From Ustilago trichophora (Eukaryota; Basidiomycota; Ustilaginomycetes; Ustilaginales; Ustilaginaceae), in NCBI GenBank assembly GCA_900323505.1, contig OOIN01000034.1:496001-560000 (forward strand): a stretch of 64,000 nt of DNA. Reading direction: 5' to 3'. The notes beneath the pieces were generated by a model, which saw nothing but the letters and a program-made list of their open reading frames with translations, searched no databases and had not been told where the DNA came from. Both the position numbers and the translations under genes were made by a program. Each line of letters opens with the position of its first letter. The stretch's first letter is position 1. Positions 23,328 through 33,989 of the stretch are shown piece after piece.

Positions 23328-23910
23328 CTTCGACTTTTGTTGCTCTCAATTTTCTTTTCAATTTTCTGTAAAGTACTGTACTGTACAGTACAGTAGTACT
23401 GTCTGGAAAATGAGAACAGTCAGCGGGCCAAAGCAATCTCGTTAGGATTCGGATCAAGTTGCCCCTTCTCGCTGCGTCTCTTTTGGGGGTTTCCGGTCTT
23501 CGCCTGAATTCCTCCACTTTTGCATCTTTACAAAAATACGGCTTTTGGACTGCGGAGGACAAGCAAAAGGCGGACAAGGAAGGGTCACGCTACCCTAGCC
23601 AAGCCAAGACAGCCAACCCTACTTTCTTGTTTCTCAACATCATCTTCATCATCAGCATCTTCACCATCGCACTTTAAGGATTCGACGGTGAACAATTACC
23701 CGCTATCACGAAACTTTGGGTGCGACATCATACAAGCTTCGTCTCTGCGACTTTCTGTTGGCTACGATTTCAACTGGATCTGGATAGGTCGCCATTTTAC
23801 CAAAAGAAGATTGGAAAGAGCTAGGGGCGCTGACTCTGGCATGTAGAGTGTTGCGGATATATATCAGCTTTGACGAAGCATCGCGAAGCACTCCCGCATA
23901 GCACCACATC
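23101..23910. other. Intergenic region UFD4-URI1
   Basis: The 810 bp holds the UFD4 3' UTR and the URI1 promoter. It contains a T-run of about 28 bases (23300-23327) and a strong TACTG/CAGTA palindrome (about 23373-23402). No gene was found in it. Confidence 0.6.
23373..23402. repeat. Palindromic TACTG/CAGTA pentamer cluster
   Basis: The sequence gtactgtactgtacagtac is self-complementary and is extended by cagtagtactgt. It could fold as a hairpin in RNA or single-stranded DNA. It is downstream of the UFD4 stop and close to a long T-run. Confidence 0.85.
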
Positions 23911-26900
23911 ATGGCGCCGTCATTTCCGCCATCAAACATGGGAGCTTCGGGATCCAACTCCCGCAGTCTGCCCTCAACGCTCCCTTCCGACCCGTCAGAG
24001 ATCTCTGCCACCGCTCAGGCATTGCTCCAAGCGCACTACGGTCGGCTTAAAACCAGTACCACTACTACATCTTCAACATCACCGTCCTCGGCCATGGAAT
24101 CGCAACATGCCTACCTGGCCAAACTCGAAGCCGCAGCACGCAACATCGACCGCATCTGTCTTCAGCTCGACAATCTATCCGTCACCCAGCAGCTTCGCAA
24201 AGGTGCCACAGAATCAGCAACATCGGCGACAACAACAATGCAGCCTCTTGGACCGCTCGCTTTTTGGCCTGCGCGGCTGGTCCCAAGTGAAGAGGTCTTC
24301 GTCAGGCAGGATCCGGATGGGTTGGCAGCAAAAGATTTGTTGGCGTTGGAGGATCAAGTCCTGCCAATGCTGACGGGGTTACCCAAGGGCGGTGAGGATG
24401 TGAGTGTGAATGTGCGACTCACAGAGCCGAGTAGGACTATCGAGGTGCGGTATGCGAAATTGGGCTTCAAGGATGCTCAGAGTCAGTTGCAGCTCAGAAA
24501 GGGCAAGTTCGTCGCAGAGGCGAACAAGCTCAGAGCTCAGCTGCGAGTGAATCGTCAGGATGGGGCTGCGGCGATGAAGAATGGCCAAGATGTGCACATG
24601 GTGAATGAGGATAATGAGGTGCTCAACGAGGAAGGTTTGCCCTTCTATGAGCCCGTGGAGCAGATCTCGGAGGAAGAGGCGACGAGGAAGAAGAAGGCTT
24701 ATATGCAGCCCTTCGTCAGGGAAGAGGATGGGAAGACTGGGGACAAGAAGAAGAGGAAGCAGTGGCTCGATGATATGCTCAGCAAGTTGGAGGCGGAAGA
24801 AGAGGACGAGATGGATTCAGATCAAGAGGATGGTGCCGTATTCAAAGCTGCTGATGCAAATGCATCGTCGACGACACCCTCGGACTTGGACACCAAAGCA
24901 TCATCATCATCACCATCGCCAGCCGCGGAGGAAGAGACCCGCGTTGTTCTTCGCACACGCACACCGAGTCCTCCACCCTCCCCCGAAGATGCAGCCAAAA
25001 CTAAAGCGCTTCCCGAGATTGTATCCGCCGCACGACCGCCACCATCCAAATCTGCGCTCAAGGCAAGCGCTCTTCGCCCAGCGATCGTACAGCGCCCTTC
25101 CTTCGGCTCGGCAGGCATCAGACATGGATTCCTCAACCTCAATCCATCCAGTCCTGGCGCCATCAAGAGCTCGTACTCGTGGGAAGATCTGGAAAAGGAA
25201 GATAACACCAAGTCCGCTCCTGATTCGGAGCGACCGTCACGTTGTCATACGCCTACCCCGCTCAGTCGCAACGCCTCTCTGCTCAGCCGGGTGACGGATG
25301 CCGCAAACTCGAGCCCGATGACGAGCGGTACCAGTACACCTACGAAGAAGAGCGTGAGGATTAAGAGCCCCGAAAGGGCGCATCCGGAAGCTGCGGTCGG
25401 GTCGGGGTTGACCCCCTTGCAACGAGCGCTGAGATCGAGTATTAGGGTCAAGGAGAATTACTCGGAGCCAGCGCCAAGTGGTGCGTCACAACAGCCGGGT
25501 CAGGCGGTGACGCGCTCGCTCGATGCTGGGTCTGGCACCGCAGAGAAGAGGCACAAGGACGATGTAGGCGTCGAAGAGGAAGCGGAGCGCATTGTGCAAT
25601 TGCTAGGACCCGAGGTAGTCGAAGGTCATCCAGCCGCTCCTGCGCCTGACGTGCTCAAAAAGATGCAACAAGCTCACGAGGAAGATAAACGCTACTCCAC
25701 GCCCGAAGCCGTCGCAGCTCGAGCGAAAGCAGAGGAAGAAGAGCGCGAAAGGGAGCGACTTCAGAGGCTTGCCGAGAAACCTGCCCTCGGCCACGCTGTC
25801 ATGGAACGACCCCGACCCACCACAGAGGATCAAGCCAAAGGACTCGCAACACAGGTCAAAGCGCAAGCACAGCAAGCAAAGTTTAGCGCCTTCAAAGCTG
25901 GATTTCTGAATCAGAAACCGATCAAGTTCGTACCAAATACCAACGTTCCCCGGAAATCAAATGCAACGAAGGCGACGGTGACGCCTCCAACGCAGTCCCT
26001 AGGCATGTCGGCGCTCGATCGAGCTTCGTTGGGAGATGAAGAGCTGAGCGAACGTCGACAGCAGATGGGTCTACCTGCGGCGGTCCCGCACGCTAGACCG
26101 TCAAAAGCTTTTGCTGAGAAGATGAAAATGCGTCAGGAAGGCATTTTGCCCGATACCAGGACAGAGGAGGAGGTGGGAGGGGAAGGAAAAGTAACGCTCG
26201 CCAGACCTATAGAGGGAGATGATGTGCCGCGGGCCGGGAGGGTCCGATTTGGCCCTCCTGGATCTTCAGAGGCGGCTATGGATGAGGACGAAGATGGGGA
26301 TGAGGGTGGGCCGGAGATCAACCCTGATGCAAGGCTGGAGAATCATCTGCCGGACGAAGTGGATGATGGGCGAGAGTTGGATGAGGAGCAGGAGGAGCCC
26401 AAGATCGAGGGAGAGGGTGAGGATACTGATCAGGAGGATGCCTACTTTGACAATTATCTTTCCAAGAAGCGGTCTCGTGCTGCTGCTGCTGCTGATAGTC
26501 GTGGGCGCATGGACGACGACGATGATGAGGATGGTGATGAAATCGACGACGACGACGATGACGAAGGTGATGATGATTGGGATGTCAACGACGAAGAATT
26601 CGACGACGACGACGACGACGACGACGATTTTGATTATGATCGGGAAGATCTTTTGGACCTCGCACCTGCATTGGGCGCTACAGAGGGGCTGTCTGACAAT
26701 CCCGAGTTGATGCGAGAGTATGAGGAGGCGAGGGCAAAGTTGGCCGCCATGGGTCTGGCCATGCCCGGTAGATCGGCTGCTGGAACTGGAGCCGATGCGT
26801 TGAGGGAGAGCATGCTGGCCGCCGCCCACGCCGGTGGCGCGGAAGACGAAGAGGAAGACGACGACTACGAAATGGACGTAGTACCGCTCGACGCAACCAT

Positions 26901-27519
26901 GGAGGATCCCGAGTATCAAGGCAACACCACCACCTCTTCTGCTTCTGGCAGCTCGCGAATCTCGCGTTTCAAAGCCAGTCTTGCACAGCGCAAGCTTGGC
27001 ACCCCTAAATCCACCACCACCCATTCTCAGAATTTGGAAGACCTTCTGTCTTCAGCCCAGAATCTTGGCTCTTCTTCCAGCTCTACCTCTGCTGCATTCG
27101 GCATGGACGGCATCGAAGAGAAACAAGAAGCAAATGCAGCCATGATGATCATCCCGCAACTCGCTCCAGTCCGCTTTCCCAAGAACGGAGATCTGATCGA
27201 AGGTCAGACCGGCAACGGCCCTGTAGACCTGAACGGGGGGGAGAGCGATGAAGATGACGAAAAAGCCGAGATGGTTATGAGGAGTAGGCTGGAGAGACAG
27301 CAGTGGAAAAGGGAGAATCCAGAATTGGCAGAGAGGATGAAAGAAGAGGAAAAGAGGAGGGAAGACGAGGGTCAAGTTGCGCCCCGGATTGGTAAAGGGA
27401 AGAAAAAGACCCTGGAAGATAAAGATGATGCTGTGGAAGGGGTGGAAGAGGGATTGGGCAAGGTGGAAGAGAAGCCAAAAAAGGTTTCTCGGTTCAAGGC
27501 TGCTCGTATGGGACTGTGA
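23911..27519 (+). CDS. URI1: URI/Bud27-like unconventional prefoldin
   Basis: This is a 1202-residue protein. Residues about 35-215 resemble an alpha-type prefoldin: a helix (LQAHYGRL...YLAKLEAAARNIDRI), then LGPLAFWPARLV, which matches the GP-AF-PGKLV motif of URI, then a second coiled-coil helix (KDAQSQLQLRKGKFVAEANK). The middle is charged and disordered, with a long Asp/Glu block at bases 26270-26660. The C-terminus ends RFKAARMGL, the conserved end motif (DUF3835) of Bud27/URI proteins, and a related ISRFKASLAQRKL occurs near bases 26960-26990. Family members bind Rpb5 and help assemble RNA polymerases in the cytoplasm. It is longer than yeast Bud27 (796 residues). The start is the ATG at 23911, and the gene is intronless. 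The family call rests on short motifs, so it is less secure than the gene itself. Confidence 0.72.
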   Translation: MAPSFPPSNMGASGSNSRSLPSTLPSDPSEISATAQALLQAHYGRLKTSTTTTSSTSPSSAMESQHAYLAKLEAAARNIDRICLQLDNLSVTQQLRKGATESATSATTTMQPLGPLAFWPARLVPSEEVFVRQDPDGLAAKDLLALEDQVLPMLTGLPKGGEDVSVNVRLTEPSRTIEVRYAKLGFKDAQSQLQLRKGKFVAEANKLRAQLRVNRQDGAAAMKNGQDVHMVNEDNEVLNEEGLPFYEPVEQISEEEATRKKKAYMQPFVREEDGKTGDKKKRKQWLDDMLSKLEAEEEDEMDSDQEDGAVFKAADANASSTTPSDLDTKASSSSPSPAAEEETRVVLRTRTPSPPPSPEDAAKTKALPEIVSAARPPPSKSALKASALRPAIVQRPSFGSAGIRHGFLNLNPSSPGAIKSSYSWEDLEKEDNTKSAPDSERPSRCHTPTPLSRNASLLSRVTDAANSSPMTSGTSTPTKKSVRIKSPERAHPEAAVGSGLTPLQRALRSSIRVKENYSEPAPSGASQQPGQAVTRSLDAGSGTAEKRHKDDVGVEEEAERIVQLLGPEVVEGHPAAPAPDVLKKMQQAHEEDKRYSTPEAVAARAKAEEEERERERLQRLAEKPALGHAVMERPRPTTEDQAKGLATQVKAQAQQAKFSAFKAGFLNQKPIKFVPNTNVPRKSNATKATVTPPTQSLGMSALDRASLGDEELSERRQQMGLPAAVPHARPSKAFAEKMKMRQEGILPDTRTEEEVGGEGKVTLARPIEGDDVPRAGRVRFGPPGSSEAAMDEDEDGDEGGPEINPDARLENHLPDEVDDGRELDEEQEEPKIEGEGEDTDQEDAYFDNYLSKKRSRAAAAADSRGRMDDDDDEDGDEIDDDDDDEGDDDWDVNDEEFDDDDDDDDDFDYDREDLLDLAPALGATEGLSDNPELMREYEEARAKLAAMGLAMPGRSAAGTGADALRESMLAAAHAGGAEDEEEDDDYEMDVVPLDATMEDPEYQGNTTTSSASGSSRISRFKASLAQRKLGTPKSTTTHSQNLEDLLSSAQNLGSSSSSTSAAFGMDGIEEKQEANAAMMIIPQLAPVRFPKNGDLIEGQTGNGPVDLNGGESDEDDEKAEMVMRSRLERQQWKRENPELAERMKEEEKRREDEGQVAPRIGKGKKKTLEDKDDAVEGVEEGLGKVEEKPKKVSRFKAARMGL

Positions 27520-28042
27520 TCAAATCAAATACAGGTGGTGGACTACAGATTGTATCTCGTTTCGTTATGACCAGAAAGAAAAAGGTTGGTCGAGCCAGAT
27601 TCATCCTTGTCGTTCTCTATACACTGTATGCTCATCAGTCAAAAATGATCTCGTGAGAAGAATCAAATGCGAGGGTGTGCGCTGTACGCTGTACAGTACA
27701 GTACAGTACCATGTGACACGGGTTTGGATGCTCGTCCTTTGGAAGAAGTGGATAGCCGGAAGTCGGATATGGGGGAAGAAAAAAGGGAAAAGAAAAAAAC
27801 CGAAGCAGCTCGAAGTCAAAAAGAAGGAATTATCCAAAAAAAATTTAGAGCTCGCACCGAACAAGCTCCGTGTGTGGAGTTAAAAAAAAGTCAAAATAGG
27901 CTGAGCCTTTGACAAGTGTAAGTGTTGGCTTTTAGGGACGGTCTATCTTCAACACCATCCATCATCTTCTCCTCACCGAGCATTCCGAACGAGGAGACAC
28001 ACACAGAGCACACTTTAGTAAAATACGCCTCTCGCCGCCAAG
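27520..28042. other. Intergenic region URI1-EMW1
   Basis: The 523 bp between two plus-strand genes contains a pentamer palindrome cluster (27681-27710, gctgtacagtacagtacag core) and A-rich DNA before the EMW1 leader. No gene was seen. Confidence 0.55.
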
Positions 28043-31000
28043 ATGAGTGGTCTAGGCGCAATCCCAGCATCCCGCTTCACCCAACCCTTACCGCCTACCC
28101 GACTCAATCTGTTTCTTCGTCAAACCAAATCTCTCCTCGCCTCTGGTGGACTCGATAACGAGGATGCTGTCTACGTCATCACACCTTCCGTACCTACTTT
28201 GGACCAATGTGTAGCCGCGATAAGTTTCGCCTACCTCCAACAATCGCTTGATGACAATGTCCACACGCAGAGGCGATACATTCCCGTCATCTCGGCGAGT
28301 AGGAAAGCGTATCTCGAACAGAATCAAGGAGGAGGAGGAGGAGCAGAATTGGCGCTGGCTCTACAGACGGCGTTGGTGGGGGAGGACAATGTGGTGTTTG
28401 AAGATGATGAGGTGTATAAGAGTGTAGATGCCTACACGAGTAAGAAGAAGGTGATTCTTGTGGGAGGTAGCAGTGAGGGGGAGTTGAAGGGAGAAGAGGG
28501 CTGGAAGGAGTGGATGGAGCTGCATGGTGCAGAGTTGTTTGGTGTAGTGGATGTGGAGAATACGCTCCCAAAAGAGATTCATGATGAACAAGGCGATGTG
28601 AATGAGAGGTTGAATATCGCCCTTTTCCCACCGCATGCTATTAGGGGTAGTGGAGAGGCAGAGCCCGCTCTTGCTTCGCTTGTAGCGCTGTGGGCCAAGG
28701 ACAAGCTGGCACAAAAATCGAGCAGCTTTGGCGACAAAGTCGTCGCGAGAGAGTTGGTGGACTTCTTGCTGGCCGCGATTCTGTTGGAGAGCGACAACCT
28801 TTCCGAATCCAAGACGAATTCGGTCGATTTGGGCGCCGTGGGTTGGTTGAATCCTCGCTCTTCGTTTCAGCTTCAGGATCAGGATCAGGCGACGTCGGCA
28901 GAATATATGGATGACGAGGATGTCAATGACGACGAGGCAAATGCTCCCAACTACGATCCGTTCGTACCGACGTTCCCGGATCTGGATGCTATGTATCGCG
29001 CTTTGCGGGCCGTTTCCCGCCAGTCGAAGAACGTAGCAGCGACCAAAGATGGAGTTGCGGTCTCTGCTGCTGTTGACATCGGTGATGCTTCGCCAGAACA
29101 CTTCCAGTGGAATCTCATCACCAATACTCTCGCCAACCTTGACGAGGAAAAGAAGAGTCAAGTACCCGAATTCGTCAACAAAACCATCCACGGTGACTTT
29201 GCCGACGTGCTCACTTCCAAGCTCGCCGCTCAACTCTTCAAGCCATTCGGTACACAACTTGGCCAAACCCTCACTTCCAACACTGGAGTCTTTGATCTCA
29301 CCACCTTGCAAAAACAGCTCAACGCAGCAATCCAAACGGCAGTCACCACCGAAAGCCAAGCCTACGACGCCCTCTGTATAGCCATCTGCGCGCTGCATGC
29401 CTTTGTCCAGATCAACTGGACCGGTCCCGAGCTGCCCGACTCTCTCGTTCCACTCTCCCTCTTGCGTTCTTCTGCACCGGACGCCTTCCCACCTCGACCG
29501 GTCGACGACTTGGATGCCGAGGAGAAGGTCAATCGCGAAACCTCCAAACTGATCCACCGTGCATCGCTCGAAGCACTCGCATTCAAGGGTGAACCCGCGT
29601 ATCATCTTTGCCAGGTACCATTTTTCCTTTGCTTTGCCAAGCTCGTCATCGAAGCGCTGTGGAGTGTCCAATCGCAGACGCAGGAGATCGAGACGCTGGC
29701 CTGGTGGAGATTGCGTGCATTTACGGTGCATAGCCATGTGTTGGATGAGGCGGTGGCGTTTGGAAAGAAGGTCTTCGACCCGGTTAATAAGCTTCGTGAT
29801 GTGCTTGTGGCGCGAGCTGCGGCGACGAGAGCAGGTGCGGAGGATGGCAAGAAGGGTCAGTGGGCTTCGCTTTCGTCGAGACTGATTTTGGAGAGGGGGA
29901 TCGCGCTGCAGAGGTTGGGAAGCGATAGGGAGGCGTCGGAGACGTTTGTAGATGCAGCAAAGCAGAATGGCCTGAGGTACAGGATGAGTGGTGCGCTGGG
30001 TAAGAGGACAAAGTTTCAAAAGGAGGACAAGACGCAACTTGTGCTGCTGGCGAAGAGCGTGGTTGCGGACGGTGGAAAGGAGGACGAGGAGGCAGAGAAG
30101 GACAAGGATGGATCTGGTGATAAGGAGGAGCAGCAGCTGGAGAAGGAAGAGCCGCTTGAGACGGGTTTCGCCTCGAAAGCGAATCCGGAAGATCAGGTTG
30201 CTGGTATGCCTTCAACTTTCGCTTTGAACGACGATACGCTGCTCGAACAAACCAAGTTCACCTCGACCATCGCTGGGCCTTCCACTACCGCCACCGGTGC
30301 TGGTACCGATGCTGACGATGACCTCTTCCGCCTTGACCCCAACTCCCAACCCGCCCTTGCAGTTCTTGATCAGTGTACACTTCTCGCCCTCTGCCTCAAC
30401 ATCCGCAACACCCAAGCTGCGCACGGTCTAACCGCGAACCAGATGCAGATCTTTATCTCCCGCGTCATCAGCCACCCGCGCAACTGGATGGTGCACACCA
30501 TGTCGCTCCTTCTCCGCGCCCGCTTGGAGTCGACCCGTACCCGCACAGTCGAGCGCTCTGTTTTGCAGCTGCAGGCGCTCATCGACCAGATGCCTACCAA
30601 TGATTCATCGATCCAAGAGAGGCTCAAATTCTTCCACGCGCTTGATCTGCCTCCGAAGTGGGAAATGCAAGCCGAATTGGCACGGAGATACGCCAGCATC
30701 GGTGTCACCCGGTCGGCACTGGAGATCTTTGAACGCATCGAGATGTGGGAAGAGGTGGTGCAGTGTTTGGGCATGTTGGGAAGGCAGGAGGAAGGTGTAG
30801 AGGTGGTGAGGGAGTTGTTGGAAGGCAAAAAGGTGGAAGCGGATGTAGATGTTTCGGTTCGTAGAAGGGCAGCGGTGGTGAGTGATGCTCAGAGTGGTGG
30901 CGGAAAGAGTGAAGCTCAGCAAGTCATGTATACGCGCATGGACCGTGCTAGGGAAGCAAAGTTGTGGTGTCTGCTTGGAGATCTTGAACCCAATTCTGCC

Positions 31001-32449
31001 CTTTCGCACTACACCAAAGCGTGGTCGGTATCCGCCTCTTCCTCGGCTCGAGCAGCACGCAGTCTCGCAGGGGTCCATTTCACTCAGCAAGATTTCAGCC
31101 AAGCTGCCAAGTGGCTCAAGTACGCCTTGCGGATCAACCCGTTGTATACGCGATCGTGGTTTATTCTCGGATGCTGCTACATGCGTCTGGAGAAGTGGAA
31201 GGAGGCAGCGCAGTGTTTCCGCCGCTGCACTGCGTTGGACGATGAGGATATGGAGAGTTGGAACAATCTGGCGAGCTGCTACCTGCGGATGGTGGAGAGT
31301 GCGGATGGTTCGGCGGGGAGTGATGCGGTAGGGATCGAGAGGATGGGTGCTCAAGGTGGATTGCCGGACATCTTGGAAGCTGAAGAAGAGGCGGATCGGG
31401 TATGGGATGATACTGGGGCTAAGGAGTATGATGATGAGGAGGATGATGAAGAGTCGGGTTTGAGTGATTGGAGTGGTAGCTCTCGATCAGACTCTGGTAT
31501 TGAAGTGTCATCTAGCGAGTCGGAAGCGGGTAGCGATGCGAGTGTCACTACAGCCACCGAAACTGGTCTGCCAAACCCTGGACAAGTCGGCAACACCACC
31601 ACCACCCGTCGCAACAATCGCGACACTGGTTCCGCAACCACAGCCTACTCACTCAAACTGCTCGCCCATCGCTCCTTGCAACAATCGTTGCGATTCGCAC
31701 ACGACAATTGGCGCATCTGGTTCAACTACATGATTGTCTGCATCGACGTAGGCTACCTTCTTGAAGCCACTCGTGCCATGGTTCGGGTTACCGAGATTCA
31801 AACTCGCAACCAATCCAGTGATGTCGAAAAGGCGAAAACGGTGGATCTTGGAGTATTAGCTCGGCTAGTAGATGCTGTTACCCGCACGCCCAAGGCTCAA
31901 CTTGAAGCCGAGACTCTGGTAGAATACGAGAGGTATCAAGTTGCGAAACAGCAATATGATTCTGAACGTGGTGCGGTTGGAAAGGCTCCAATTGTGCCCA
32001 AGGTTGATCAGAATTCGGGATTAGGATTGTATCCTGCGGTTCGAAGGTTATTCGACGAAACTCTACTGACTAGGATCTCGACCAGCGCACCTATCTGGAA
32101 GCTTTATGCAAGGTTGCTTCTTTGGAACCATGAAAAGAAACGTGCTGTTCAAACAGCTCTGCTCAACGGATACAATTCAGCCTTCCAAGAAGCACTCAAT
32201 AACAACAACGGTGGTCAAGGAGATCTCAACTCTGACAAGTCAACTTTCATCACCTTACTCCACGATCTAAGGAATTTGGTGGATGCATTGTTGGATCTGC
32301 ATCAAGAGGAAAGATCACAAGATGAACCAGAGGTTAAATTCCAAGCGAGGAGTTTGGTTCGTACTTTTTTGGCCAAGACGAGGACAAGTTGGGGAGACCA
32401 AGATGAGTTTGACGAGGCCAAGGAGCTTTTGGAGCAGTTGAAGAGTTGA
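28043..32449 (+). CDS. EMW1: TPR protein of the Emw1/TTC27 family
   Basis: This is a 1468-residue helical protein. The C-terminal third has tetratricopeptide repeats: residues about 1005-1080 with AAKWLKYALRINP, WFILGCCYMRLEKWKEA, AQCFRRCTALD and WNNLASCYLRM, which is the hallmark block of TTC27/Emw1. A further repeat follows near 1205-1250 (SLQQSLRFAHDNWRIWFNYM). Between them lies an acidic, Ser/Thr-rich disordered insertion (bases 31380-31640). The N-terminal half is helical with acidic stretches. Yeast Emw1 is essential and linked to cell-wall integrity; TTC27 has been tied to chaperone and U5 snRNP or ribosome assembly work. It is longer than yeast Emw1 (about 900) because of insertions. 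ATG 28043 is preceded by CCAAG. Intronless. Confidence 0.85.
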   Translation: MSGLGAIPASRFTQPLPPTRLNLFLRQTKSLLASGGLDNEDAVYVITPSVPTLDQCVAAISFAYLQQSLDDNVHTQRRYIPVISASRKAYLEQNQGGGGGAELALALQTALVGEDNVVFEDDEVYKSVDAYTSKKKVILVGGSSEGELKGEEGWKEWMELHGAELFGVVDVENTLPKEIHDEQGDVNERLNIALFPPHAIRGSGEAEPALASLVALWAKDKLAQKSSSFGDKVVARELVDFLLAAILLESDNLSESKTNSVDLGAVGWLNPRSSFQLQDQDQATSAEYMDDEDVNDDEANAPNYDPFVPTFPDLDAMYRALRAVSRQSKNVAATKDGVAVSAAVDIGDASPEHFQWNLITNTLANLDEEKKSQVPEFVNKTIHGDFADVLTSKLAAQLFKPFGTQLGQTLTSNTGVFDLTTLQKQLNAAIQTAVTTESQAYDALCIAICALHAFVQINWTGPELPDSLVPLSLLRSSAPDAFPPRPVDDLDAEEKVNRETSKLIHRASLEALAFKGEPAYHLCQVPFFLCFAKLVIEALWSVQSQTQEIETLAWWRLRAFTVHSHVLDEAVAFGKKVFDPVNKLRDVLVARAAATRAGAEDGKKGQWASLSSRLILERGIALQRLGSDREASETFVDAAKQNGLRYRMSGALGKRTKFQKEDKTQLVLLAKSVVADGGKEDEEAEKDKDGSGDKEEQQLEKEEPLETGFASKANPEDQVAGMPSTFALNDDTLLEQTKFTSTIAGPSTTATGAGTDADDDLFRLDPNSQPALAVLDQCTLLALCLNIRNTQAAHGLTANQMQIFISRVISHPRNWMVHTMSLLLRARLESTRTRTVERSVLQLQALIDQMPTNDSSIQERLKFFHALDLPPKWEMQAELARRYASIGVTRSALEIFERIEMWEEVVQCLGMLGRQEEGVEVVRELLEGKKVEADVDVSVRRRAAVVSDAQSGGGKSEAQQVMYTRMDRAREAKLWCLLGDLEPNSALSHYTKAWSVSASSSARAARSLAGVHFTQQDFSQAAKWLKYALRINPLYTRSWFILGCCYMRLEKWKEAAQCFRRCTALDDEDMESWNNLASCYLRMVESADGSAGSDAVGIERMGAQGGLPDILEAEEEADRVWDDTGAKEYDDEEDDEESGLSDWSGSSRSDSGIEVSSSESEAGSDASVTTATETGLPNPGQVGNTTTTRRNNRDTGSATTAYSLKLLAHRSLQQSLRFAHDNWRIWFNYMIVCIDVGYLLEATRAMVRVTEIQTRNQSSDVEKAKTVDLGVLARLVDAVTRTPKAQLEAETLVEYERYQVAKQQYDSERGAVGKAPIVPKVDQNSGLGLYPAVRRLFDETLLTRISTSAPIWKLYARLLLWNHEKKRAVQTALLNGYNSAFQEALNNNNGGQGDLNSDKSTFITLLHDLRNLVDALLDLHQEERSQDEPEVKFQARSLVRTFLAKTRTSWGDQDEFDEAKELLEQLKS

Positions 32450-32626
32450 TTGGTCTTAGTTAACTGTGAAGAGGTTTAAGGCAATGTTAGTGATTTGATT
32501 GTATGCATGTTTTGGTGTGGGGGTGAATTCATGATTGTATATGTGATTGCGTGGGTGATAGTGTATTTAATACAATGAGAGTTGTCCAGTAGGGAAGGGA
32601 GAGGGGAGGCAGAGGTGGGGGGGAAA

Positions 32627-33136
32627 CTAGAGCAGGAAGCAGATGCTGCTTAAGAGGATCACAGCCAACGAGATGGATGGGAGGAGGAAATGTGATTCTC
32701 CCCAACCCACGGTTGGCTTGATAGCCGCATTGGGAGCTCTTGAAGTGGTAGCGCTAGGCATGGTGGAAGAGCTGCTGATGGAAGCGGTGGTTGAGCTGGA
32801 AGCTGAGCGGGTTGAAGAGGCTAAACTGGATGAGGACATGGTTGTTGTTGTTGTTGAAGAAGAAGAAGAAGAAGCAGAGGAGGTGGAGGTTGTGGTAGGG
32901 GCAGTGTTGATCGAGCTGAGAGAAAAGGTGATGAGGGTTCCTAGTGTCACAGCTGCATCTGTGGATCTTTGGGACGATGAGATGGAAGAAGCTGAGACCG
33001 AGCCTGAGGAGGTGATGGTAGATGTGCTTCTGCTGCTGCTGCTGATACTGCTGGATTGGGCCAAGACGTGAGAATTGAGCAAAGCGACGAGGCAGAGCAA
33101 GAGGGTGGTTGTCAAGGTGGGCAAGATGCGGACCAT
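32627..33136 (-). CDS. Small Ser/Thr-rich GPI-anchored cell-surface protein
   Basis: This 169-residue protein has an N-terminal signal peptide (about 1-26, cleavage near HVLA-QS). About 70% of the mature part is Ser/Thr, expected to be heavily O-mannosylated. A C-terminal hydrophobic tail (about 150-169) follows a short polar spacer, the layout of a GPI-attachment signal. It has no Cys-rich CFEM or enzyme motif. It probably sits in the plasma membrane or cell wall. It converges with EMW1 (177 bp between stops). Low-complexity composition prevents a family call, but the signal-Ser/Thr-GPI architecture and clear ATG make a real gene likely. Confidence 0.75.
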   Translation of the reverse strand: MVRILPTLTTTLLLCLVALLNSHVLAQSSSISSSSRSTSTITSSGSVSASSISSSQRSTDAAVTLGTLITFSLSSINTAPTTTSTSSASSSSSSTTTTTMSSSSLASSTRSASSSTTASISSSSTMPSATTSRAPNAAIKPTVGWGESHFLLPSISLAVILLSSICFLL

Positions 33137-33989
33137 TTTGTGAATATCGGTGATTGTCGTGGGGGATTATGAAGTCGATATGTCGGAAGATGTATGTTCA
33201 GTGATTTGCCATGAAATGGTCCGGTGGTTGATGGTGTACGAGGAAGAAAGAAGAGAAAAGAAAGAATGATGGTCGAAGCACAAGGATGACAAGGAATGCT
33301 GTTTCTTTTTGGATGTGCCAAGAGTGTCACGGTTAAGTTACGCCCTTTTCGGAGTTGCAACCTCGACTTTTCCCCCTCTCTCTCTGACTTCCAACACAGA
33401 CAGAACAGAAGAAGCAGCTAAACGTCATAACTCTAGCTCGAACCCTTTTTTTTTTTTTTTCCGGGAATTCCTTTTTCAACCTAACACCTTCGCTAAAATG
33501 GTTGCCGGGCGAGAAATATGTGGATTGACTGCGCAGGATCTGCATCGCTGATTGGACCCCAAATTCGGGGCGATTTCTCTGGGGTGTGCTGTTCCCCACT
33601 CTCTCTCCCTCTCTCTCTTTCTCTGCGCACCGGTCAACGACAGAGCAAGAGAAAGAGAGAGAGAGAGAGAGTCGACAAGGGTCTCGCGTGACGATTCTTC
33701 TCGTTTCCAACCAACGACGTCCACTCTCATTGTTGTCACTTTCATCAACATCACCCCACCTATTCACCTCCCTGTTGCACAGCAGATTGACCAGCTCGTC
33801 TTCATTTGCACTCCGAATTCACACTCTGACGCAAAGCGTGCTTCCACGTCAACAACATTAACCACAGCAACAAGCACACACGCAAAAATCGCACCCACCT
33901 AAAACCTGTACTGGACTGCTGAGCTTCTTCCTTTCACACCACTCTACACTCTACACAAATCAGCATACGAATCCGAATTTCACAGCAAG
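33137..33989. promoter_or_regulatory. Divergent promoter region (GPI protein / 33990 gene)
   Basis: The 853 bp between divergent ATGs contains a T-run (33448-33461), a CT-rich tract (33598-33622) facing a nearby GA-rich tract (33650-33672) that could pair with it, and an A/C-rich leader before 33990. No factor site was assigned. Confidence 0.5.

Noticed and set aside
28361..30037. Long minus-strand frame (558 codons) opposite EMW1
   Set aside because: Antisense shadow of a clear TPR protein gene; composition is irregular with no recognisable domain.
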